Shown here: positions 41,401 to 56,400 of the stretch, in pieces | How positions within the stretch are numbered: the first letter of the stretch is position 1 | Layout of the letters: every line of letters starts with the position of its first letter | Source: Chionis minor | Taxonomy: Eukaryota > Chordata > Aves > Charadriiformes > Chionididae | NCBI GenBank assembly: GCA_013398295.1 | Contig: VZSF01003242.1 | Span: 568,208-632,207, forward strand | Reading direction: 5' to 3' | Length of the DNA: 64,000 bases | Notes under the pieces: generated by a model | Told to the model about the DNA's origin: nothing | The model's input: the letters and a program-made list of their open reading frames with translations, nothing else | Databases searched by the model: none | Translations under genes and position numbers: made by a program

Positions 41401-44400
41401 TAGATAATACTACAGAGTTTCCTCCTGAAATTAACAGGAACTAGGGATCCCATTCTGTCAAGGAGGCACATCAATTTAAACAGTAATTCTGCCTTTCGAA
41501 ACATTTATCTGACAGCAACGATTGTCCCCAATAGCCACTTCACAGAAAATGTGACTTGTAAAGACTAACCCTATCTTCATAGTTCAAGGCTCCTTGGAAC
41601 AGCTAACAGCATAATGCCCCCAGGAAAAGTACTGAGGGCAGTATAAACATTGGCCTAACTTTGCAGCTGCCAGCTGAATAGTTTTCAGAGTTGTAAGTTT
41701 TTAAAGGCTATTTTTCATCTGTCTCAGCGTTGCTACAGAAGCCAAAACATTAAATCTGATCTCCTTAACATATTTAGGAATGGTTTTCTAACCAGCGCAC
41801 CTACCAAACTTGCATTTAAATTAAGAGAGAATAAAACTATGAGATGTGTTTGTCCACACACATGTACCTTGCAGGTACCAACATCAAGTGTGACTAATTT
41901 TGGGTTTACTTTCTTTTGAAGTTTAAAACTACTTGGAAAATGTGAATACATGTTTCAGACAAACATCAGCAGACATCTTAGAAGAGTGAAAGAATGTATT
42001 AGAAATACATCAAAGAATCTCCCATAGCTCCAGATATATTTTATTCTAACCATACTAATGTCTTGAGCAATGTAATATTCTCTTGATCTGCTAAGGACTT
42101 AAATCACCCCAAACTGTCTGCCATCTGTTGCTTACACAGTGCTCAGAAGGCAATGGTTTCTTACTGTCTGAAAATAACAAATTATTATTCTCCCACAGAT
42201 GCATGTCAAAATGCTACATATTCTTATGATTCATGAAAAATCACAGTTGTCCCTCCCATAAAGTCTCTGTAACTTTATGTGCACAGCACATAAAATAAAT
42301 GGATCTATGCATATCCTAAGATCAGCTCCTATATTTTTTCTTTTTTTTCCCTCACCATAAGGCAAATACAATTTTGTGGGATGGAATATAATCAGTAACT
42401 TCACTGTATGACCAACAAAAAGAAGAACTGAGTCAAATTATTCACAAATCACAACAAGCTTCCAAAATAATGACATTTGTTTATAAATGATTTTTGAATT
42501 TATTAACCTGAATTTAATTTCCTTTTTTTCAAGATTTATTTTGCAAACTATGAGATCATAAATTTTTAACCCACTCTTCCTCTTTACTTCCAGTAAAACA
42601 GCCACCCCTGACAAAACCAAACTTCAGATCCTCACAGAAGATTATTTGACTTTGGGAGAAAGGCTTTGAGAAAGATGGCAAATGTTGTAGAATTCATGAT
42701 AAAATCATATGAGCTGACAAGATTGTACACATGATCTTGAAATCAGCACCTGCAGGACTGCAGCTTTTCTACTTCTGCCAAGATTGTTCGGTGAGAGCAG
42801 ACAAATCCTCACCCTTTTTCTAAACACATTTGTGGATCGTTGTGCCTTTACATTCCTCTGTTGGCTGATGCGATCACAATCCACATGGAGTCTGAATATA
42901 GAGAAGTCAGCTCCCACAGCTAAACTATTTGAATAGATGTTGTGGAGTCTTTTAGCACCATCCCAAAGCCCCTGAAGGGGGCTCTGCCTTTCCAGATGCG
43001 CTGGACTAACTCCCAGTAAAATATGAAATAGAGCTGCAGCTGTAGGAGGTACATGGCAGAAAACTATGCTTAGTGGCATCGTGTGTCATGGGATGTAACC
43101 AAATAGGACTGACTTTTGAGGACAATCCGGCTGGTCTTCCAGGTGTGGCTCACTGCTTCTAGTAGCATTTGGAAGGAGACAAAGTATTTTAGTGCCTTTT
43201 GACACTTGCGCTTCTGGGGAACAGAGGAATTTGTTCCTAAATCCTGTGGTGATGAGCTGAGATCTTAACTTGCTTAGTTCTACAATATATTCAATTTTCT
43301 CTTCTATTCTACCACACCGTGAACCAACATTGGAGGTGGCTTTTTTAACTACTAAGGTATTTTGGTTTTGTTTAAAAGACTTTCACGTTAGCTTTCCTTT
43401 GTTTGTTTTAAGGTTGGATGGTGGTGAAAATAAATTGCACTGGGTCATCTGAACCGAAACCGCTACTGCCAAGATATAACAATATTACATGTATATGTAT
43501 ATGTCTTTATGCTTTTTACTATCAGATCAGCTATAATCCTCTACTACTTATGCAGTTCAGTGAGTCTCCTTCTTTAATTTTATGAACCAAAATACCTTCA
43601 GAAACAAAGTTCATCAAATTAAAGCCCACTTTTCCCTAATTTTTTTTTTTTAATAGATATACACAACACTGATTGTGGCACATTCCACTGAAACGGTACC
43701 CATTTTTCCCCAAATTGAAAAGTATGTCTCTCTTCTTTTTTAAGCATGATGAGGGTATTGGGAGGCTGGAATTCTGAAACAACTAAAATAACGTCTATAT
43801 ACATTCCACTATGAAGCACTCAACAGTATAGTCCAACGGCATTTACTCTGTTCATGCTACCCAGTTACACAAAGCAACAAATAAACCGCGGCTTAGATCT
43901 AAGGTCCTGCTCGGACTTAAGTCTAATGACTTAACATAAGTGGCCCCAGAAATATTTTCTATTTGATTCTTGCCTGTAGGAATATTTTCTGTGTGATTCT
44001 TACCTATTGCACTCAAAAAGGTGAATGTTGGCAGAGTAACGTGACATCTAGATTATAAAGTTCTAAGTTCCTAGGTTTTAAACTATTTACCACATATAAC
44101 AAAGGTGAAAAAAATCTGTGGATTGAATGTTGTGTGACAGAAAAAGTTTCCCTTACTGCTGCTATTCATTTCACTTGGGATCCATGGACAGTAAAGGAAT
44201 AGCACCCGCTGGCTTCTGGTTCAGGAAAGAAGGGAGTGGGACACTGTCCACTGTACAACTACTCGAGATTCCATACACTCAAACTAAGAAGCTGGACAGG
44301 CAACTGTTTCAGAAATAGCAGCAACTGGTACATTACTTAGCTGTCTTGCCGTACCCTCCCCCTGTACTCCATGAATTGTCTCTCTGGTTGTCCACGAAGC

Positions 44401-47400
44401 GGGCTGCAGGCACCAACAGCTAGTCTGAGATAAGGCACTCCTGCCCTGGATCTGCGTCTCAAACCCTCCTGAGGCGACTGCCAGCCGCTGCAGAAGACAC
44501 GCAGCCAGCCGAGCTCTCTTTAAACACAGGGTACTGATCGCACCCGTAACCAAGTCATGCCGTGCTTCTCTAAAGCTTTATGGTGACATCCAGAAGGCAA
44601 AGAGGGGAGGGAGCCTTCCTGAATGGACGACTTACGCTTTATGAGTGTGGACTTAACTGGAGGACATTTGGGAGAATGGTGAGCAGTGCATGAAGTAATG
44701 TAGCGAAACAGGGGACTCAATCAAATTTAAACTCTAAGCTCAAGGTGCTATGATTGCTAATTGTGACCAGACTGCCCTAATTACATGATAAGTAAGAATT
44801 CCCTCCTATCTGACAACTCAAGGTGAAAACTTCTGCATATGACTCTACTTGAACAAGATATATAACTTCTTATAGCTCCATGCAGGGAATAGAAAGACTG
44901 TGCTGTTTTCAAGGAGATGTTTGAGTCTAACCATCTAATTAAATAACAACTCCCATCACCTGCAGACTAAGCTCTAGAAACTGTCAGATATTCAGTACTG
45001 AGTCTTAGGTGAACACACAGCCCTTTTAAATTTTTTTAACTCAGGCCTTATGGAATGCTTTTCTCGACTGGCATAAAGGACCGTGCATGAGACTACAATA
45101 AAGATGAAAGAGGACAAGGGAAAGGTAATATGGAAAAAGTTTCAATACCAAGTGGCTAAGTAGGAGTTATTTGAAATGCCAGAGCTCCTGGCATAGAGGA
45201 GTCAGAGATGCAACTGTTTATGTTATGAGATGCTCTCCTGCCCGCTTTGACAGATGGGCAGATTCCAGAAGCATCTCATCTTGAAGCATTTCAAACAACT
45301 ATGATACCAGCTACAAGCAACTGAAAAGCCATTTTTTTCTTAATCTTCAAGAGGAGCCTTGGAAATGGAAGAACACGTTAATTCAAAGTTTATGAGCAAG
45401 AAGGAAATTTACACATTATCTGATAATTTCTGATATGTGAAATACTTGAGGTTCCTTTGGTTTATTAGATGAATTGGGATGAAGATTAACTTGGGGACTT
45501 TGAAAGAAGTACGTATTTCATCACAGATATGCTAAATTATCAAACTCTTGCCCTGAAAAGAAGCACAGGAAGACCTAGTAGAGGTATTTCTGTTTTGGTG
45601 TTGTGAAGAGTATATGATGGAGCTTGAAAAATCTAGAGAATGGGAAGATTTCAGAAGAGAATCTGGTGAGGGTCTGTTGTCCAAAAGGTAACTGTGAATG
45701 CTCCTCTTTGGCTGTGAGGGGGACTGGCTGACAGTGCAGGAGGTATCACCCAGAGCAGGTGAGAGTAACAGTGTGACTGTGGAGAATGAGGCCATACCAT
45801 GTGTCTGCAGGTTTTTATGGAGGTACTGGTATCGTCTGTCCCCAAAGAAGGGTGTGCATGTGCGTATTTGCAGGTTACTGCTGGAACAGTAGATGAAATA
45901 GCAGCATCAGTCTAAGGCAAAGAGTTGCCAGTTGAGGTTTACTTCTGATGAGCCTGAAGCAAGCTGTTTGTTGCTTTTTTGCATCACCGAGAGGTGAAAG
46001 AGTCTATAACTTTGTGACCCGGTAAGACAGGAGCCTGGGTATGAAAAGCTGAAGAGTGAAGAATTCATCTGGAACTACCTTCAGAGGATGAATAAGGAAA
46101 GAAGAATTGAGAAACTGATGATCAGTCTGTAGCAAGGTCAGGCTGTAAAGGAATTCCAAATGCTAGGCTAACAAATTAACAAGAAAAGCAATATTACCAT
46201 TTAAAATAAAAAGTGGCTGTTAGTAACCAAGGAAAAAATGTAAGTTAAAAACCAATGAAAAGGCACTTACCCATTGACTAGCAAACTGGTTCATGTCACG
46301 GAAAACCAAAAGGAAAAACAAAGATGACAGGGTAGAACAGGAAAATGATGAGTGTCTCATTGAATTGGGGAAAAAAAAAAAAGACAATTACATCGAATAC
46401 GCTAACTTAAAAAGACGAATCAATAAAATGAAGAGCACAGTACAGAAATGGAAAAATCAACAGAAATAATATGACCAAATAATGTAAACTGAAACTGCCC
46501 AAAGCAGACATACTTTTTTGTTGCCAAATTCTGACAGATGTTTTCACCCTCTCTCCAGACTGAAACCAAACAAAATTACACTGCTAATGCATTAGGACAG
46601 CAAGAACAGTTTTAGTTCTATACTGGTGATCTCACCAGTCTACATAGTATGCCTTTTTTCACAGTATGCCCTTTTTTCGATTATTCCTGTCGGGAGAGAC
46701 AACATGGGAAGGGCAGTATTCAGTAAAGTCTAGATGTCATTCAAAGGCACATCAGTGCTCCGTTGTAGAGTATCTACAGTCCTGGCTGCAGACTACTGCC
46801 AAAATTGTCCCTGTCCTTGGAGACCAAATGAAAAATCCCATTAAATTACACGGCTATTTCTTTCCTCTATTTTAAGCATGTATACAGGCATGAAGGCTGG
46901 CTATATGTGTCATTTAAAAACAAACCTTACTCGTTTAAAAGCTGGCTGCAAAGGACAATGTTTTGGTTCTATTTTACTATTAGTCCTGAAGTGGGCTGTT
47001 TCTCTGCCGCAAGCCAAGAGAAATTCCTGGAGGGGCTGTGAGTCAAGAAATCCTCTGAATGCTCAACAGACTCACAGGTCAAAGCAAATAAATTACAGAA
47101 GCACTCTGTGTCTTCTCTGGTAGAAGATGAGGGGTTGTGTCTTGCACAATGCTTCTAGGGAGCAGTCTATGCATGCTCCTACACAAACAGAGCTACGTGA
47201 CACATTGCAGCTAGTTTGAAATTAATCTGCTATGGACTGTTTGCAGTGCAAGATGTTTCAGATTAACAGAACATAGAAATTAAACATACAAAATTCCACT
47301 TACCTCTTGCCCCCCATCCAAAACGCAGAGTTTAGCCGTCTGTTTTTTGGCATCAACTAAGACATTAAACATCGTACACAGAGAAGAAGGGATACGCAAG

Positions 47401-50400
47401 TCCGTTGATTTGTTGGTCTTTTGTAGCTTGAGTTCAAATGCAATTCTTGTTCTGTTTATTAAAACACAGTTCATAACATGAGTCTTTGATAATTCTGAAC
47501 AACCAGTGTACAAATATATAAACCTTATTAAACATGTTGGCTTAACAATGTACATGCACGTGAGAACATCTTCGAAATAAAATTCTGTAAGTGCAGAATA
47601 TCCACCCATTCAATAAACGATTGCATTGATGGTAAACTCAAGGTTCTGTACTACTTCAGCTAATTCAGTTGAATAATAAAGGCATTATCGTCTTGCCTAC
47701 TAGATAACAATATACTTCCTTGCATGACAGCTAAGAACAATTTAAAGCAATGAAAATACCCCACATTTTCCAGCACTTCTATGTTAAAATGCAGTTTATC
47801 ATACCAAATACTTGCTTCTAAGAAATATAATTAAAAAATCCTCCTCTGGATTTAATAGAAATGAGAATTTTATTCAAGAAGAGGACTTTATTATTAAGCA
47901 AATAGTAATATTTATATTGAAAAGTAAGATGTATCAGGAGCTACATGATACAACTCCCCCTATTTTCTTCTCACAGCAGTGTAAATAAGGAGCAATGTCG
48001 CTGAAATAAATTATAATAGTACAGAATACATAAATATAAAAGCAATGTTTTATTTCCACCCTTATTTTTAGATGTGGGTACTGGAAATTGACACAGTATT
48101 TTGAGAAGATGGGAACAGAAGCAACCTATTTGCATTTTAATAAGTCTAATAGATCATATTAGTGACACAGTAAGAGTTAGAATAGTTCTATCATTCTTTT
48201 TGGAGTTGCTACTGTCTAATACAGTCCATCCTATGGATAAAATTTACTTTGTTACCTGACGTACAGTATCTTTGACCACACTAAAACATACTTAGTAAAT
48301 GAACACTAGTATGTTATGTATTAACTCTAAAATATTAATACATTTTATGCATTGGCACCAGGTTCATTCTGTAAGATTAATTAAACCTTCATTTATTGCC
48401 ACCAGAATCTTCTTATTCTCTAGAAAAGCAAGCAGCAAAGATGTCAGGATTGGTATCACAGGCCAAAACCCAATCCATAAGGAATTCTTTTTGCAATACC
48501 TCTGTGTTAATAATTCTGTTCTCAGCTTCTGCTTGTGATCCTGGCAGGGAGCCATTTTTAACCTATTTTGTGTTTGCCATTAAAATCCACACAGTCAAAT
48601 CTGTTTGGTACAAAGTTTTAGATAATGACAACATGTGGCATTAGACTTATCACCTAGGAGAAATCCAAGTATTTATATTAACACAACTGCTTTTCCTACA
48701 TTAATCTGTAATAATCTTTAAAAATACCTAAAATGAATTTGAAAAGCTTCATTTTCAATAAATCATTTATGTAGTACTAATTATATACATATTTGTATTT
48801 TAGTCCTGTTGGTAAGAGTCCCACTGTAAGGGTTTTTTTCAATTTCTTCCAGACTTGAAGTCAATATAATGAATATATTACTGCATCTCAATGCTATTCC
48901 TTTTATGGCTTTTGAGATTAAGATTACACGAATAGTCTTCCAGTCCTTTGAGATTTCACAATTTTGCTAAGATTTGTTAGATATTTGTAGTTGACTGAGT
49001 TTTGATTCCAAATTCTTTAGAACAGAGGGATGTAAGATTACATGACTTCAATTTTAGTAGATATTTTCTCATACCTTCCTTTGCTACAGAGCTTAAACTT
49101 TTATTCCATTCACCGTATCATCCCCCGTCCAAAATCAAATAGAAATGTTTGTGAAATGCTTCTGCCTTTTTTGCCATTATTTCATCACTGTAGCTCTAGC
49201 AATAGGCTGAGGTTCTCCTCGTTCCTACTATTTTTAACAGAAAATAATAAAATACTGCATTATCAGACTTAACCTTACTGGATCTTAAAAGTTCTCTTTT
49301 TTTAGTGTTCCTTATCAATGTTGTATATTTTCTGATTGACACTATTAAATTGCATACAAACTTTATTTTTGCCCATTCTTTTTTTTTTTTCTTTTTTTTA
49401 AAAAAATCAATATTTTTATGTGTCCAGACTAAGCTTTCTCTGTATGTGGGATCCTGGCTTCTGAAGCACCTAATAGGAGATCCCTGTAAATCTTCTAGAC
49501 ATACTGGTATTTCTTCTGAACTCGGTATGTACTGAAAGCTGTGGCAGAGATCTTTTTAGATCACCTATGCTTAATTTAAAAGAATATACCCATATGTCCT
49601 GGTTTGGCGTAAAACAGGACCAATTTTGTTCAGTAACTCTGCTTTCTAACTAGGCCTCTTCTAACTGCTGAAATTACCATCATGTTGTGCGGAAAAACTG
49701 TTTGCTCCCAGAGTGACAAGACCCATGTTTATGGCTGATGCCAAGGCATGGGATGCAGAGAGGCTCCTGCTTATACTCATTGCTATAACACCAAAGGGCA
49801 GCCAACTGTGTTATTTGCCCCGTGGGAGGGTCGGAAGCGGAAAAGCGCAGAGGGGTCACACCTGTGGGGAGGAGCGGACAGGACAGGTGACCCAAAACTG
49901 ACCAACAGGGTATTCCATCCCATCTGCCTCATGCTCAGTGTAAAAGCTGAGGGATCAAAGGGGTCAGCTCTTTTCTTTCTTCAACAGCCATCGTCCGAGG
50001 AGGACTCTGGCTGTTTGTCTGCCCTTGATCCTGATCTGTGTGTTCCTTAATCCAGATCCGGAATCCAGTTCCCGTCCATTGCTGAGTCCAGTCTGGGACT
50101 TCCCCAGTGCCTGCTGGTGACTGATTGTCATCCTGGGAACTTCATATGGTTTTGTATATATTTCATTATTTTATTTTTATTATTTTATTATTTATATTTC
50201 ATTGAAGTACTTTAGTTCCTACTAAACTAGTCTCTCTTTATCTCTCCCGTCTGCTCTGCAGGAGAGAGGGAACATCTGTCGCTCTGCCTGTTTAGGCCAA
50301 TCTGGCTCAAACCAAGACACCATCATTACAAGATAAAGCTGAAGAAAAAGCCAACACTGTTTTCTATAGTTTCCAGAAACTTAGTGATATACAACTTAGT

Positions 50401-53400
50401 TTCAGTAGGATGACTTACAGGTAGCCTTCTTCTGTTTACTGTATAAACGAAGAAATGCTGTATATTCTTTACTTTGTAATATATTTCTTAGATACAGTAG
50501 TCTAAAATAATGACAATTTAAATAGTATTATTAACTGAAAATAAAGAATAAAATAATAGTGGAGTAATGTACAAAAAGAAAAAGGATTTCTTTTAGCAGA
50601 ATTCTGAGATTTGTTAATATTTGCCACAAATATGGAATAGGAGAGAGATTTGGTTTATTGACTTCCAAGAGCCTATTCACAACATAAGTAGAAATTCTCC
50701 TTGGTATTTCCTGGATGTTGCCAAATTGCTGATTGCCAGATTCTGGGAAATACACACAAGTCATGATCTCTTTACAGTTGCCCAGATTCCTATGACCTTT
50801 CCCTATTCATCTGCTTCTGAGCATTGCAGGAAACAGGATTTTGGTACGGATGTACCTCTGTGAGCCAGTACGGCTGTTCCTATGTTAGTTTTCAAATCTG
50901 TCCCAATATTTAATTGATCATTTCTACTGTACCTTTTAACGCAGGCTTCTATCATGTCAGTGGCCATGAGTTTAAGTCTCTGCTCTAAATGGTGGGCAAA
51001 TTCTGGTTCTGGCCAGTGAAGATCAAAAACAAACATCTGCAGAGCATCCAGTTTCCAAAAAAGATCTTCTGATGTAGCTGAGCCATTTCTATAAGAAACA
51101 AAACAAAACAAAGTCCCCAAGAAACAGAAGATAAATGTATGAATGTCTATCACAGTTGCCACAGAATTATCTAAGGTAATAAGATTTCCTTATCACACCA
51201 TCTTCCTCCTTCACTGTATCTCATAGCACAGATGCTCTTATTCCAAAAATGTGAAAATGGTCATGGAAAATTTTAAATAATGCCCATTAGGGTAAAAAAG
51301 TCAAGTTTTCACATCTGTTAGCTGAGAAATATGACAGGCTAGGGAGGTAGATGGAATGATGGGGAATATGGAAAATCAAGAAGGTCAAAATTCAGATCAG
51401 GACAGGAAAAATAAAAGGTAAAGGAATTATTAATTGGTAAGGACCTTTTCAAAATGGTGAAGACTTTGCACCTACGTTTTCTTGCCTTCATAACTGTGTA
51501 GCAAAGCCTACCAAAGAAATGAGGATGCTAGTAGTAATATTGTAAAAGAGATACCCAGAAAAACAGTCCCTTGATAAGCACTCATTAATTCTAACTGAGG
51601 GAATAACATCAGATCCCAGTGGAAAAAAGAGAAGAGAACCTATTTAAAGAAATTTGTGCATAAACAGGGGATTAATGTGGCTCTATGTCATCTCAGATTG
51701 TTGACATGATTTTAAAGTTCTTCCACCCTGCACTGAATGCTGTATTTAAAGAGATTTGCTTGTGATAAGACACAACAATTTAAGGCTAATCTTAGCAGTA
51801 ACTACAGTTACAGAGTAACTTCCACTCTCATTGTGGAATAATTATGTTTTCAGGATGCATTGTATTGCAATGCCTGGTTTATTGCTTATGGAGCCATACT
51901 ACTACTTAGCATGGCATTCCAGGATGTTAAGTGACACAAGCAACAAAAACGCTGTCTGACAGTCCCAATTCAGACCAAAATAGTTTAAAATTGTTTAAAT
52001 ACGTCACTACTGCCATTTTCTTTCTTCTGCCTCATGACAAAGGAACATAATTATCAAATTGTTAAGTGACCCCATCTCACATAGGAGTCTGAGTGTTCAG
52101 TGTGCTCAGGACAAAGCAGGGTCAGATGAAAAAACAAACAAGGAGCTCTAATATCTGACCATCTAATGCACCCCTCAGACAGTAGCACCTCCACCATTTC
52201 ACAGCGGGTTGACTGAGACAGTCGGCGGTGAAGTGAAGCAGAGAACAGCTCCTGCTGAGTGCTCTGAAGAGGCAGCACAGATGCAGCAGGAGCACTGCTT
52301 CAGTCTCACAACACCCCACCACCTTCCAGATCCACCCAACTGCCCCCTTGCCCCACTGCCTTAAGGCTACCATGACTTCAGAGCCATCGCTGTCTTCTGC
52401 AATGCCATCTCAGTGCCGAAAGGGGCTGCTGGGCCAGGCAAAGCGGCAGCCAGCGAGGGCTGGGCAGTGGGTGACAAGCTGGGAGCAGTGGCACCTGCCT
52501 AAGGAAAAGGCTGGCTCTGACCGACCCACCCCCGACTATGGCTTTGGCTTTACGTGGCGCACGTTTTGATGTCTTCACTATGCATAGGAGGATAGTCCAC
52601 AGCTTCAGACAGGCCTTTTTGATATCATGCATATTTTCCCCACTTATTTTAAACAGTAATCATTAATTTTACATTGAAAGAAAACAGCAGAAACAGAAAA
52701 AAGGCCCATGGGACCGCTAAGATTACAACTTGCATAGGGACATCGCCTATTAAGGCTGGACCTGAAGAGGAAGCACTTTTACACATCGCTATGTTTAATT
52801 AAGAAATAGAAATAACAAATCACCAACACTTCTTAGAAAATTTATAATCCTGTTAGACTGTTTCTTAAGTTATACAATAACCAAATATTGAAGACTTCAT
52901 TACATCTCCTGTGTACACTGGCAGTGAGTGAAGTTGTAGATGCTATGTTATACACAATATTTGATTCAAAAGTGACTTAGCCAATTTTTGAGATGACTGG
53001 GGTAAAAGAAGAAGACATTATATAGGGACAGAAATGGGGACAATCTCAGTATGTATATTACAGTTGACAAGAACACATATTTTCTAGAAAACAAAACATA
53101 CTTTCTCAAGAAACACAACTACCATTTTTCATCATCAGATTATACAATTTAACCATATTTTATTCTTCCATAGTTTTTTCTTTTTTGCTTAATGGAATTC
53201 CAAATGAAATTCTTTAGGACTCAGGAGGACTAATGTGCTCTCAATAACATCAACGTATTCTCATGCACGTTCGCTCCCTGGAAGCCACTTAATTTGGTTT
53301 CATTATACTACCAAATAAAGTTTCACAATTATAATAAATGTAATAATAGACACAAGTTCATGAAACACTAATTCATTCTGTGAGAAACATTAATTCATTC

Positions 53401-56400
53401 ACTCTCTTTTCATATCATTTTGAGGTCCCATTCTTCAATTTTTTATTCAGCATTGTCCAATAATGTTTCGATTTGACTAATATATTAAACTAGTAAGATG
53501 GGGAAGGAAAATAAAGTGCTACAACAGCAACTGTTTTTTCCTAGTTCACACATCCAGACACATTTGTCTAATTTGTTTGTTAAATGCTGCAGAAAACTGT
53601 GATTTCAATCAACTTTTTACTGCTATTTGTACCAGATACTTGTTTTATTTTGTTTTTAGGATTTTTCCTGGTCCTTATTCAGTAAAGCACTAGAAATACT
53701 ATTAATTGTCAGCACATACCTCAAGACCCTGAAGTGGTTGTACCATTTATAGATTTGCTTTCCCTATAGGAGCTGGTTATGTCACTTCAGGGTTTAATAC
53801 TACAGTAACTGTAACACGAGGAAGAGCCAAACTAATTTTTTATCTCCTCCTGGCAGCAGAAGGTATTCCTGCTCTCAAATCAAACGACCAAAGCATTTGA
53901 ACATACAACCATAATTGCAGAACCATTTTGTTTTGCGAAGGGACAGGATGCGTTCTTGGCGTGTTATTTGAACACGTATGGTAAAGCTACTTCAGTCTGA
54001 AGAATGGAGTAATATTGCTCTACCAGGAAACTGAACTGGTACTTTAAAAACTATGTTCAATATAGTTACCTATATTTTTAAAATTAAGTACAAACTCCAC
54101 TGTTTTCCTGGTCAAAACATAAGCTTTCAGCACTAGTTCTTTGTGCAAAAGGTACTATCTAGTTGTCCACTCTTTTTAACCAGGTCACGATAGTAAGAGA
54201 AGGTTTTCAATTATTAAAGAGGCAAATATTATCCCCATGCTATTTTTTTTTAAATGGCAATTTAACTTTGTATTTGGTCATGCTTTGACTGGGAGATTGG
54301 ACCAGATATCTCCAGAGGTCCATTTTAACCTATGTCATTTTACTGCTTTATGCCTTGCATCATGCTGAATACAACAAAAAAATGTCCAAGATACAATGTT
54401 TCTCCAAGATCCTGCAGAATATTAAATTTAGAAGCTGCATACAGTCTCCTAAGCAACTCACTTATCCACTGACAGCTGAGAGGCACTTTCCCACTAGGCT
54501 TGCCAGCTACTAAGCAGTAGCAATTAGTCAAACAGTCCACTAATAATGCACGCTGGCTGCTAGATCAGCACACGCACGACTCCAAAGTAGACACAAAAGA
54601 TGTCATTTCTTGACTAGATGTCAAACTCCATAAAGTAGCTTGGGATATGAAAATATAGGAGAAATATTAAATATCTAAGGACATTCTCAATCAATTGCAA
54701 GATTTAAAATTAGCTGGCTTCCATTTTTGTAGAATTTACCAAGGGCAATGATGGTGATTTTATAAATTACTGCAATTATCCTTTTATAAGGCTATTACTG
54801 AGTTACCAGACATGAGTGTTTTGTGGGGACTGTTTACAAAACAGAGCACTAGCTCTGTGTCCTTTGTGAGCCCCCAGCTTCTGCGCTCCAGCTTTACTTC
54901 CTTTCTGATGTCTTAAGATGCATATTCAGCGCTCAGAAAGTCAACTGAGAATTTCTTCAACAGAAAAGGATTTTCCAAGTTACAGAGTCAATGGCATTTG
55001 CCACATCTCTCTACTTTCCATGAGCAGATGAGGGGGGAGGATGGAGCAGAACTCAAAGATACTAGGGACAGAGCTACCCCACCATTCCTCTTCCTAGTTC
55101 AAGAGTAAGGCAACCTGAGGATCAAGCAACCAAAGCATGTTTCCTGATTCTTCTTTCTTCCTGCATGTTAGTATTTTTGGAAGAAAAGAAATGTGGCCCA
55201 CAATATACATTTGTCTTCCGGAACACTCAATAGGAACTAGCTATATTTTACAGAAAGCTAATCAGTTAAATTTCACTATTCCATCAGTCTTATGGCTATA
55301 GTTTTAAATAACCTGTCCATGCTGACGAGGCCTGGGCACTGCCAATGGAATGGCAGGAGATTTAAATGCAGTGTAATGGAAACCAGCTGTCCGTCGCCGA
55401 GGGCAGCTGCTCCAAAGTCAGCCCAACCTGCAGCGGAGTGGCAGATCCTGGTGCACAGGGGGTTTTCCTGAGGTCAGGGGATGCCGGGACAGCAGAGAGA
55501 CCTGTCAGGAGCTGGCAGCTCTCGTGGGAGGCACAGAAAAGGTCTGGGCATTACCAGACCACCTGCAACCACCCCCACGCCTATGAAAAGCTGCCTGGTG
55601 AGGGCGAGCCATCAGGAGCGCGGCAAACAGAGGGTGGGCTGTCAGCCAGGGCCTGGAGCAGCCGTTTGCGTGGCAGACGGTGTGGAAAGGCACGCAGGAA
55701 GGGTGTAGTGACCCTCTCACCTCAAGAGCTGAGTTCAATTGGTGGTCGTCACCCTCTCAGAAGGAGTGCAGCTATAGTATCCACCCGGCAAAAAACCACG
55801 TCCTCTGCACTCAGCAGAATGGATGTGGCAGCTCAGACAGAGCTCCCATGAAAACGTGCAGCCATCTGGGTCTCGGGCTGCAGGGAGTGCCCGAGCCTTT
55901 CACTGGTAATGGATGTCAGTGGTGAGAACAGCTGTGGGAGATGTGACCAGGTGGACGATCTGCTCATCCTGCTGGCAGAGCTAAGAGAGGAAGCAGAAAG
56001 GTGAAGGAGCATCAGGGAGTCTAAGATGGAGACAGAATGATGGAACCATGCTCTGCCCTCCCTGAGACAGAAACGGCAAGAGCCACCAGAAAAAAACCAA
56101 GATCAAGGACATCCTGTATCCTCCCCTTGCCAGGCTGAAAGCAGTAGCTTAAAGGAGAGTGAATGGAGGCAAGTTCACAGCCAGGATGATAGGGGAACCT
56201 GCTCCTTGCCCACCCTACCTTCCTAGGTGCCTCTAGGGTGGCACCTAGGCACCTGGGTGTGGTGCCTAGGCTCTGGGTGTGGAAAACCAGTCAATGGATA
56301 ATGTGGATGATGGTCCATCTTGACTAGAGTTGATGCCAAGGTCAGAAGGACCTTAATCACCCATATCACAACCACCTCCATGAGGAAGAAATGACGGGTT

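Noticed and set aside
55366..55851. 161-codon plus-strand open frame
   Set aside because: It lies in the GC-rich 5' region of the CR1 copy, upstream of the recognised ORF1 start, and has no known domain.
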